Of a stretch of DNA of 64,000 nucleotides, positions 1 to 7,916 are shown piece after piece. This DNA comes from Closterium sp. Naga37s-1 (lineage: Eukaryota > Streptophyta > Zygnematophyceae > Desmidiales > Closteriaceae): contig CANJKZ010000504.1 of the NCBI GenBank assembly GCA_947471745.1, forward strand, positions 659,014 through 723,013, given 5' to 3'. Numbering within the stretch: position 1 is the first letter of the stretch; each line of letters starts with the position of its first letter. A model generated the notes under the pieces. It did no database searches, was not told the origin of the DNA, and saw nothing but the letters and a program-made list of their open reading frames with translations. The position numbers were made by a program, and so were the translations under genes.

Positions 1-276
1 ACTGGCCTTGTGGCCCTTTGCTTGTGCTCGGACTGTGTGGTGACTTTGTGATCCACCCTGAGCTTGCTTTGCTTTGCTTCTTCTCTTGACTGGTCTTGTG
101 ACCATTGCTTGCTCTTGCTATCACCCACTTCGCCTATGGGGGTTTGTCAAACATATGTGTTTATAATTCTCTAGGCTATAGTGGGTTTAGCCTTAGGGGG
201 TACAGAATCTCTCTCGACATTCTACTTGTACCCCCCCCTTTCAACTAATGCCATCATTCTCGTCACTATTCTAACA
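1..276 (+). mobile_element. 3' end of short-LTR Copia element E0 (cut by window edge)
   Basis: Only the 3' UTR, polypurine tract and 3' LTR are inside the window. The 3' UTR (1-144) matches the 3' UTRs of E1, E4, E5 and E6. It contains two small hairpins with the same loop: GGCC-TTGT-GGCC at 4-15 and GGTC-TTGT-GACC at 92-103. The PPT-like run CCTATGGGGGTT directly precedes the LTR. The element abuts the gag remnant of element A at 277, so E0 probably inserted into A. The left target duplication lies outside the window and cannot be checked. Confidence 0.85.
145..276 (+). repeat. 3' LTR of E0, 132 bp
   Basis: It begins TGTCAAACATATG and ends TTCTAACA, giving TG...CA termini. The core includes the GGGGGTACA ... 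CTTGTACCCCC inverted repeat that recurs in the LTRs of the other family members. Its partner 5' LTR is outside the window. Confidence 0.85.
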
Positions 277-1754
277 CATAATCTCAGCGATATTCGGAGT
301 GACGACTCGGTCGAAATCCCCGGTGTACGGCGAGAGATCGATGAATCGCCTTGCGCAAATACTGGGAGGGGACTCCGGTGTTGGTGGAGGTAACTCAAAG
401 TCAGGTGGGATATTTGTTGGACGATTAATCCAGCTATGTATAGTAGGATCATTGTCTGGATTGGGTGCGATGGGGTTAATGGGCGCGATAGGTGGGAATT
501 CGGTGCCATCATAGTATCGGATGCCTCTGCGACGGCGCGCCATGTAGCTCAAGATTGACCCCTTGTCTTTGTCCTTGGTTGAAATGCGTGCAGGAGTTTG
601 CGAAGTGCTCGCGACGGAAGGAGGCGACAATGTGGCTGTTGCAGCAGGGGATGTCGAGGGTGCTGAGGACTGCTGGCCAGAGGAGTTGTTGCGTCTCTCA
701 TCGGCGGCCTTTCGTTTGTAGCACCGATAGATAGTGTGGCCGGGTTTCTTGTAGTACTTGCAGAATGTCCCTTTCTTACCATGCTGCTCCCCTTCAGCCG
801 CTCTTGTGAAGAACACTATTTTTTCTTGTTTGTTGTTCTTCTCATTGTACAGATCAATCTCCTTCTGCTCGGAGAGAAGTGTGGCGCACAGGGCGGACTC
901 GGAGATAGTTGCTCGAGCGCGGAGCAACGACTGACACTGACGCCAGTCGGGTCCAAGGCTGGAGAGAACCATGGAGACGAACATGTCGTCGGGAACAGTT
1001 CCGCCACACTTCTTAATGTGGTCGCGCAGATTGCGGCACCGGTTGATATACGGTCCCGATGTCTCCCCTTGTTGCATTTTAACCGATGTCAGTTGGCTAA
1101 GTAGGCGACTCATTGTAACGGGATCTGTTGCCATGTATGAGTTTTTCAGGTGCTCCCAAGATCCATACGCAGGTGCCCACTCTGACTTGTAGGAGCAAAT
1201 GCCAAGCTGCTCGGAGGGGGAGAGGTTTAGGAGAAGAGTGGTGTACGCGAGAAGAGATTCGTGGTATTATTGATGCTTCTCCTGGATGGTTCCTTCCGAT
1301 GGGAAAGGTAAGCTTCCATCATAATACATCCAGATCTGAGCGGTTGTTGCGAGGAGTTCGAATTCGAAGCTCCACGTGTAGAAGTCTTTGCCGTCGAATT
1401 GAGCTGAGGTCTTCAGCTTTGAAGTCAAACGATTTTTGTCTGTAAAGTCGCGATTGTTTCTGGATGTACTCGTTGTTGACTGTCTTGTGTATGAGCTGAA
1501 GCTTGACGGTTGTCAAAGGTGAAAGACCTCTCGGAATTGACGTGGCGGTCTTCTCTAGGGAGAGGGAGTCCAGCAACTCCTCTTGCGTAACTTGAGCCAT
1601 CTATGCTCATAGCTTGATGGCTCTCAAGAGCGTTGATGCGGGCGACAAGCTGATCAATGAGAGCGGCGCTGATAGAGGTCACCGCTGATGGCGCAGTAGG
1701 CGTTGCTGGTGGTGGGCCTGGAGAATCTGCAGTGGCTTTTCGCTCGGGAGCCAT
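277..1754 (-). pseudogene. Broken gag of Copia element A
   Basis: Reading the minus strand from the ATG at 1754, the protein is in pieces in different frames (about 1754-1430, 1600-1319, then open from about 1262 to 271). The last piece has the Copia capsid signature: NLSPSEQ, a WEHLKNSY-like stretch, then LLSQLTSVKMQQGE, a YINRCRNLRDH helix and a nucleocapsid-like region. The zinc knuckle at about 690-735 reads C-K-Y-Y-x4-H-x4-C, so the second cysteine of CX2CX4HX4C has become tyrosine. The protein is cut at 277 by E0, and protease, integrase and RT are not visible to the left. Capsid identity is firm; the exact frameshift sites are inferred. Confidence 0.8.
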
Positions 1755-1842
1755 TGTGATGTAGAGTTGTAGTAGTTTGTAATGAGTAATTTTTAACGAG
1801 TTTGTTCTAGGAAGAACAAGAATTTGACAGGCCTTATAATCC

Positions 1843-1860
1843 ACTCTGGCTCTCATACCA
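1843..1860 (-). promoter_or_regulatory. Primer-binding site of element A (Met-tRNA type)
   Basis: On the minus strand the bases just after the 5' LTR read TGGTATGAGAGCCAGAG. This is one change from the common plant Copia PBS TGGTATCAGAGCC, complementary to initiator tRNA-Met. It fixes the inner LTR border at 1860/1861. Confidence 0.8.
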
Positions 1861-2315
1861 TGTTGTGAATAACAAAGATCGTGGTGGATAGAATAAGTTT
1901 GCTAAGTCTAGGAGAAGACAGTGAAGTCTTTGTAATGACCATGTTAATAAAATTTGAAAGAGAACAAGATGATAATAAGATAGAGATACAAGGGTATAAA
2001 TAGCAAACTAGCTAGCCATGTACTCGGAGGGGTACATTCCCTTATTAACTGTATTGCATAGCTACAGTAACTGCGACTATTGCTATTCTCGACAGTTACC
2101 ATATTGCATCGCGTAACCTCTGATGCGGTTGCCGGACGGTCAACAGTCGCGACCGTTGACTAACAGCGACTGTTGACTTTTGGGTGACTCTCGATCTTCT
2201 GCATGCTCTATACGAGCTATTGCGGTGCTGCTACAGACGCGTTGCTTCGTTATGAAGTGACGCGTGAGTGGAGATCCTTCGGGAATGTTAATTTAACCTT
2301 TCGGTTTTTCCAACA
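1861..2315 (-). repeat. 5' LTR of element A, 455 bp
   Basis: Minus-strand termini are TGTTGGAAAAACC and ATTCACAACA, the classic TGTTG...CAACA ends of Copia LTRs. A TATA-like CTATTTATAC lies at about 2002-1993, roughly 315 nt into the LTR, which is a reasonable promoter position. The PBS follows directly at 1860. The partner LTR is missing. Confidence 0.8.
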
Positions 2316-2471
2316 GGTTACACAAAAAATCACAAGTATTTGAGTATGGATAGCGTTAGAATCTTAGCTTAGCTTAGGAGCCATGGGAAGCATATCGTTA
2401 ATGGTGAGAGTAACGTGAGACATAGTTGAGAAAAGAGGGCTTCAATAGTAGCAATGCAAACAAGTTATACG
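2316..2471. other. Gap between element A and element B
   Basis: About 156 bases of AT-rich DNA without recognisable coding content. It ends with ATACG, a one-mismatch match to ATAGG after element B at 25736-25740. This may be the target site of B. It may also be the far part of the older LTR seen at 25736-25850. Confidence 0.4.
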
Positions 2472-3697
2472 TGTCAGAATAGTAGCTAGGGGGTGAGACT
2501 AGGAGCCATCCTAGGGTTTAGGCTAGGCATGACTATCTGTTATTGTCTAGAGTCCACTTAGGGGTCACGGATGCCCTTGAAACCGCCTAAGCAGAATCTG
2601 ATGACTTCGAACCGCCTCTGTTCAAAACGCCGTCACGATCAGCTCCAATAACATACGATGCTGAAACTTGGTGGAACGTTTTCTTCAGGTGTCTGCTTTC
2701 CAACGGTGTATTGCTTGCTTTCATCTGAGGTGTATGCCCTACGCAGTGAATGAAAACGTAAGCTCGGCTGAAAAACGTGTAGTTTCATTGATGCAAGGAA
2801 GAGGTGAGTACAACATTGCCTAGGGGACTCTTAAGGGGTTGGGACCATCCTGGGAACTCAGAGAAGGTTGAGCCATAGGGGAGAAAGGCTAGAGAAGGAT
2901 GGGAAACATCCTAGCTAGGTCAGCAAAGCCAACCATACTTGGATGTTCAGAGCTATACTCAAGGCTACCAATAGTGAGTCAAGCCAACCATGAGTCAGCT
3001 TGTCTTCCCACTTGCACCCTCTTGCAAGCTGCTTCCAGGAAGACCACACTTCTCAAAAGGAGGGTGGTAGAGTCCCACTTGACCACCTGTACTTCTTGTC
3101 TCATTCTCTGTCCCTGCACCATTGGCATGACAACAATGAAAGGGTGGCAAGAGAAATGCTGCCAATAGTGCACCATGACTACGGAACAGTAACTTTCGAC
3201 AGCTGCCACGTGCTGGGTTGTCCTTAAACTCGGTGACCACCTGCAAAACACAGCAAAGGACTGCCACACCGATTTTCAGACCAATCAGAGCTCGGTAGAT
3301 GAGTCAGCAGCCGAAATGGTGAACTCGGGTGTTACCAAAAAAAGAGTAACACACACTTCCGGGATGCCATAAGTCTTGAAACTAAAAATGTTGCCATGCC
3401 TTGTAAACTGCTTAAAAAATTCTGAAACTTTGAGGGTGTAAAGATCACACGTTGAAGCACCTCCCCACAAAATTCCAGAAGCTGAGCAGGCTTGTAGGCT
3501 GAATGGGAGTGCGATGACCGTGCCACTATAGTACTTTGGCACAACACTATCGAGAGAATTGGAGCAAGAATGAGGGGTTTCACTATAGAGAGTGAAGTAC
3601 AAATAGGGGAGGACAGGGGGTACACCACCAAGCAGGAAATTAGGATATCTACACTACAGCTAGAACTATATGCAGTTATAACAATATAATTCTAACA
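2472..3697 (-). repeat. 3' LTR of element B, split by a solo-LTR insertion
   Basis: The outer parts 2472-2537 and 3547-3697 align with 25524-25735. The plus-strand ends are TGTCAGAATAG and TTCTAACA. The middle 1009 bp is a separate insertion. The minus-strand PPT follows at 3698. Confidence 0.75.
2538..3546. mobile_element. Probable solo LTR, 1009 bp, inside B's LTR
   Basis: The insert starts TGTTATTGTC and ends GGCACAACA, so it has TGTT...AACA termini. It is flanked by the perfect 5-bp duplication CTATC (2533-2537 and 3547-3551). The intact copy at 25524-25735 lacks it, which proves insertion. No coding domain was recognised, although short open frames occur. A solo LTR fits best; a small non-coding element is possible. 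Orientation is unknown. Confidence 0.7.
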
Positions 3698-4506
3698 CCC
3701 CCCCTTAACTGCATGCAAGAATAGCCAAGTGCAAGACACAACCTGCAGGGGTACACCAAGCAGAACAAAGAAGCAGCATGCAAGAGCAGTGACAACCAGT
3801 GCAGTAGTGGCAGATACAGCCGCAGTAAGCCCTGAGGCAAGAGAGAAACAGACAATAGTAGGTGCATGTGGCGCAGGTAGCATGGAGAGTAGGTGCGTGC
3901 GGCGAGAAAGGGTGGCGGCAACGCAGGGCTCAACGGCAGCACCTGCTGCTCAACAGCAGCAGAGAGACGAGACAAGCGAAGGCGGCGACAGGGGCTGCAG
4001 CAGGAGGAGCCACGGTAGCAGAGGGCGGCAGTTGCATATGCGTGGCTGCTTCGTCCGCCACTCTCTCTTACCCTCCCCCCACAGCTGCACGTTCGACAGT
4101 GAGAGAGAGAGGAGGGGCGGCTGCTGGCTTGACAGCATCTCGCTCACCACCCCCTCACTGCATCTCCTCCTACAGCCCGCCACCCACTCATCTCCCCCCC
4201 CCCCCACTGTAGAAGGTGCTGGTGCCAGCGACGTGCACGGGCGCACGTCGCTGGCGCTGGCGCTGGTGTTCACGACCAGCGGCGGGGCGAAGGGGCAGCG
4301 CATGGGACGGGGCGAGCAGGTGCAGCAGGCGCGATGGGACGGGATGGGCGGGCGCAGCGGGCACGACGGGACGGGATGGGCAGGCGCTTCGGGCGCGACG
4401 CGACGGGACGGGCAGGCGCCACTGGCGCGACGGGACGGGACGGGCAGGCGCTGCGGGCGCGACGGGACGGGACGCAGGGCAAAACTGGCCGCGCGCGTGT
4501 GGGTCC
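3698..4506 (-). other. Interior of element B with GC-rich tandem repeats
   Basis: This is the non-coding interior between the PPT and the point where E1 landed. Bases 4310-4475 are a minisatellite built on GGGACGGGACGGGC / GGCGCGACGG words. It resembles the GC-rich leaders that follow the PBS in other members of the family. The open frames across it are compositional and show no known domain. The last five bases, 4502-4506 (GGTCC), are the E1 target duplication. Confidence 0.6.
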
Positions 4507-4636
4507 TGTCAAACTATATGTTTGTGTTCTCTCTAGGCTATAGTGGGTTAGCCTACAAGGGGTACAACACTTTAGGGTTAGTACTTGTACCCAACTCATT
4601 CATAGTTCATCCATTCCTACACAGTTGATTCTGACA
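4507..4636 (+). repeat. 5' LTR of E1, 130 bp
   Basis: Starts TGTCAAACTATATG and ends TTGATTCTGACA. It contains the inverted repeat GGGGTACAA ... CTTGTACCC (about 4558-4592) shared with the other family LTRs. Confidence 0.92.
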
Positions 4637-4652
4637 TGGTATTCAGAGCAGG
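4637..4652 (+). promoter_or_regulatory. Primer-binding site of E1
   Basis: TGGTATTCAGAGCAGG directly follows the LTR. It resembles the plant initiator-Met PBS TGGTATCAGAGC with one extra T. Relatives carry other small variants: TGGAATCAGAGCAGG in E2 and TGGTTTCAGAGCAGG in E6. Confidence 0.8.
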
Positions 4653-4689
4653 AAACTTGTTAGGTTTTTAGGGCCCACCGATCGTTCCG

Positions 4690-5314
4690 CTAGTTCCTGC
4701 CCGAAGCGCCCTTGCGCTGTCCGGCCCTCTCGCATAGTGTCACGCTGCCCTGCAGCTACTCGCACTGCCTGCCCTAGCGCGCTGCCCTGCTGTCATGCGC
4801 GCCCTTGCTGCCTGCAAGCAGCTCCTGCCCCGCGCGCCCCTGCTGCCCGCGAGCAGCCCCTGCCCTGCGTGCCCCTGCTGCCCGCGAGCAGCCCCTGCCC
4901 CACGCGCCACTGCTGCCTTCGAGCAGCCCCTGCCCCAAGCGCCCTTGCTGCCCACGAGCAGCCCCTGCCCCGCGCGCCATTGCTGCCCGCGAGCAGCCCC
5001 TGACCCAAGCGCCCCTGCTGCCCGCGAGCAGCCCCTGCACTGCGCGCCCCTTCTGCCCGCGAGCAGCCCCGCAGCCCAACGCGCCCCGCAGCCCTAAACG
5101 CGCCAGCGCGCCCCGCAGCCCAGCGTGCCAGCGCGCCCCGCAGCCTAGCGCGCCAGTGCGCCCCGCAGCCCAGCGCGCCCCGCAGCCCAGCACGCCAGCG
5201 CGCCCCGCAGCCCAGCGCGCCAGAGCGCCAGAGCGCCCCACTGTGAAGTGCGCCAGCGCGCCCTGCTGCTAAGCGTGCCATTGCGCCCTGCAACCCTAAA
5301 TAATAATCATCATC

Positions 5315-5347
<33 letters not shown>

Positions 5348-5480
5348 CCAGCGCGCTCCGCTGCCCAGCGCCCTGCTGCTGCACACGCTGCTACTGCTGA
5401 GCTGTGCCCTGCTGAGTAGCGCTGCCCAGGCCGAGCCGCGCCGCCCAGCCCAAGCCGCCCTCCTGCTCGTACTACTGCTG
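4690..5480 (+). repeat. GC-rich leader of E1 with 35-bp tandem repeats and an A28 run
   Basis: From about 4830 to 5070 a 35-bp unit centred on TGCTGCCCGCGAGCAGCCCC repeats at a regular 35-base spacing (starts at 4841, 4876, 4911). From 5070 to 5290 the unit changes to CGCCCCGCAGCCCAG words. A run of 28 A at 5318-5345, preceded by TAATAATCATCATCATT, interrupts the GC-rich sequence and may mark a tiny poly(A) retroposition. Because 35 is not a multiple of three, the open frames here cycle through registers and do not indicate a protein. Confidence 0.7.
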
Positions 5481-5483
5481 CTA

Positions 5484-6129
5484 CTGGTGGAGGTGCTGCT
5501 GGGAGTGCTGGAGGAGCTGCCACCTCGCCCCACCGAGCCGCCCTACTGCTACTACTGCTGCTGTTGCTGCTGCTGCTCGTGCTACTGCCGCTGCTGGTGG
5601 AGGTGCGGCTGGGAGTACTGGAGGTGTTGCTGGTGCTGGAGGTGCTGGACCTACTACTGACCGTCACTGCCTGTCATGGCAACTATCACGGCAGTTGCAG
5701 CGGCTAGGGGTGGACAGCAGCGGTCAGTGCCTCTCCCGGACGACCCCACCCCTCAACAGCTTCGTGACTGGGTTATTCAGCGAGGTAGTCCTAGTGGTGG
5801 AGGTTTTGGTTTTATGAGGCCTCAGCGACCTCGCGACTGTGCTTCTTAGCGATGCGTCCCTGGTCGTGTAGAGGCTGCTGCTCTCGGTTCTAGTGATTCT
5901 GCTGCCGCTCCAGGTGCTAGTGAGTCTGCCGCAGCTCTAGATGCTCGTGAGTCTGCCGACGCTCTAGGTGCTAGTGCATCTACTGCCACAGGTCCTGCCT
6001 CAGCTGAGGCCTTGCACACTTTCACGCTTGACTCAGGCGCGTCACGTTGCTTCATTTGTGATTGCACCACAGTCACACCACTCGTAGCACCTGTCCTAGT
6101 CTCACTGGCTGACCCCACTAGGGGCCCAG
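5484..6129 (+). pseudogene. E1 gag-less junction and first part of the protease
   Basis: The leader runs straight into Gly-rich linker-like sequence (5484-5655) and then a PQQLRDWVIQRGSP-like stretch. In relatives such a motif lies between integrase and RT. The capsid region is therefore deleted and replaced by linker-type sequence. From about 5860 the frame matches the spacer before the protease (repeats of GASESAA type), then HTFTLDSGAS (about 6015-6045), the aspartic-protease active site. The frame stops where E2 inserted at 6130 and continues at 14301. A stop codon occurs near 5848. Protease identity is firm; the rearrangement is inferred by comparison with E4 and E6. Confidence 0.7.
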
Positions 6130-6270
6130 TGTCAGAATGTTATATTTGTCTAGCCTGCAGTGGGGTACTCAATAGTGAGTACAGCCCAATCTAGGGTTTG
6201 CTATATGTACTCAACTGCTTGCTAGTGAAACCTCTCTTCTCTGTTTCATTCATTCGCTCACATTCTAACA
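6130..6270 (+). repeat. 5' LTR of E2, 141 bp
   Basis: Starts TGTCAGAATGTTATA and ends ACATTCTAACA. It matches 14155-14295 with 4 differences counted by eye. Confidence 0.92.
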
Positions 6271-7324
6271 TGGAATCAGAGCAGGTCGACCCCCCCGGGT
6301 CGATCCTGTGGATGGGCCCACCCAATGCTTCCGCTGCTGACCTGTCTGTCGCGCGCCCCGTGGCGCACGACGTTTTTTCTTCCCGCCACGCGCTCCGAGC
6401 GCGTGGCGGTTTTCTGCCCGCCGTGCGCCCCGAGGCGCACGGCGGTTTGCCTTCTCACGCGGGGCCCTGCGGGCCCGCGAGCTGCCCTGCCTGTCGCCCG
6501 TCGCGGAGCCCTGTGGGCCCGCGCGTCGCCCCCCCCCGTCCCGTAGCCCGTCGCGGCACCCCGGGGGGGCTCGGGCGCGGCCCTCTCGTCGCCTGTCGTG
6601 ACGCCATCGGGGGCCCGCGCGGCCTTCCCCCCTTCCGTCGCCCGACGTGGTGCCATCGGGGGGCCGCGCGCGGCCCCCTCCTGTCACCAGTCACGGCGAC
6701 CTGGGGGGCCGCGTGTCGCCCCCCCCCCCCCCGTCGCCCGTCGTGGCGCCCTAGGGGGCCGCGCGTCGCCCCCCCCCCCGTCGCCCGTCGTGGCGCCCTG
6801 GGGGGCCGCGCGTCGCCCCCCCCGTCGCCCGTCGTGACGCCCTGGGGGGCCGCGCGTTGGCCCCTTCCGTCCTTCGTCGCGGCCCTGCCCCCCCCCCCCC
6901 CCCCCCCCCCATAACCTCCCTACCCGCCACCTACGGCCCTGCCCTGTGTTAGGGTTTGGGGGTGGCGAGTAGGGGGTGGCGGGTGTGCGGCCTCCCCTGC
7001 TCCTCCTCCTCCTCCGTCTCCCACTGCTGCAGCTGCCGCTGAGGGGGGTGGGTGTGTGGAAGCCGACGGAGTGGTGCTAGGGGGTGGAGTGTGAGTGAAA
7101 CTAGGGGTGCAGCAGGGGGTGTGTGAAAGGGGGGTGCGACAGTGGGGGAGGTTGCCCCAAGGGAAGTAGTCGTCGTGTTGCCAGCAGTGCCAGTAGTCCG
7201 AAGGTGTGCCTCCGGTAGCCCAGCGAGCCTGCTGCGCCAGTCGCCCGTGGGTCCGTTGCTCCTGCCGCTCGTCTTAGCCGCGGAGCCAGTTACTCCTGTA
7301 GTTCGGAGGTGCGCCTCCGGTAGC
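6271..7324 (+). other. Non-coding leader of E2 (PBS and GC-rich repeats)
   Basis: The PBS is at 6271-6285. From about 6480 to 6870, imperfect repeats built on CGCCCGTCGTGGCGCCCTGG plus runs of C form a very GC-rich tract. A C18-like run sits at 6888-6910. Between 7195 and 7325 the word GCCTCCGGTAGCC occurs twice. No protein domain is recognisable, and the long open frames on both strands follow from base composition. Confidence 0.6.
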
Positions 7325-7329
7325 CACAG

Positions 7330-7916
7330 TGAGAAGATAACTCTACAACGGTAGTGAGCTAGACTATGGGGTTGGCACGAACTACTAGAGGTGATCGTAG
7401 CTTTGCCTAGTTCCTTGGTGCTTGCACAATCACGGGAGAAATTGGCAAGAGTTTTACTAGCAAAGTTGGAGTTTCAGAATTGTTGAACAAGCAGTGACAA
7501 GAGTGACTACATCAGGCGCCTAGCAACTCTGCAGCTATTCTGGTCGACAGACAGCACAGCATGGTCGACCGCCTGCGAGCGTTGCGTAGAGGAGCCGCGC
7601 CAGCACTGCAGAAAGGCGACTTGCCAACATAGCAAGTCGACGGTGTGCCAACACTGCAGCAGAGCGACTGTCCAGCGTTGCTCCGTAGAAGACAGCAGTG
7701 CGCACGCTCACAGATGTGCGCAGACGATTGGCCCGACTTGCACCGTTGTGCATCCGTCGGCTATTGTCTGCGCGTGACGAGCCACATCGGCTTCGGGATA
7801 CCAACCCGAAGTCGCCTTTGCCATCGCGACCTCGACAACGTTTGCGTGCCTCCGCAGAACTCGCCGAGCAGGTTACCCGGTTGACCTGGACGACCCCAAG
7901 TGCCTCTGGTCGACCA
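7330..7916 (-). repeat. Truncated 3' LTR of E3
   Basis: This matches 12935 to about 13521 of the 5' LTR without gaps. The remaining upstream part of the LTR (equivalent to 13522-13900) is missing. The deletion joins it directly to RNase H coding sequence near 7910-7925, where both parents share CGGTGGT (minus strand). Confidence 0.85.

Noticed and set aside
4830-5070. CRISPR-like array (regular 35-bp repeats)
   Set aside because: There are no unique spacers, the units abut directly, and the context is a eukaryotic retrotransposon leader.
4774-5533. Long Gly/Ala- and Pro-rich frames on both strands
   Set aside because: They lie in the GC-rich 35-bp repeats of the E1 leader. Frames stay open because stop codons are AT-rich, and no domain is present.
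6315-6914. Arg/Pro/Gly-rich proteins at 6198-6914
   Set aside because: GC-rich leader repeats of E2. Both strands are open and no start context or homology is visible.
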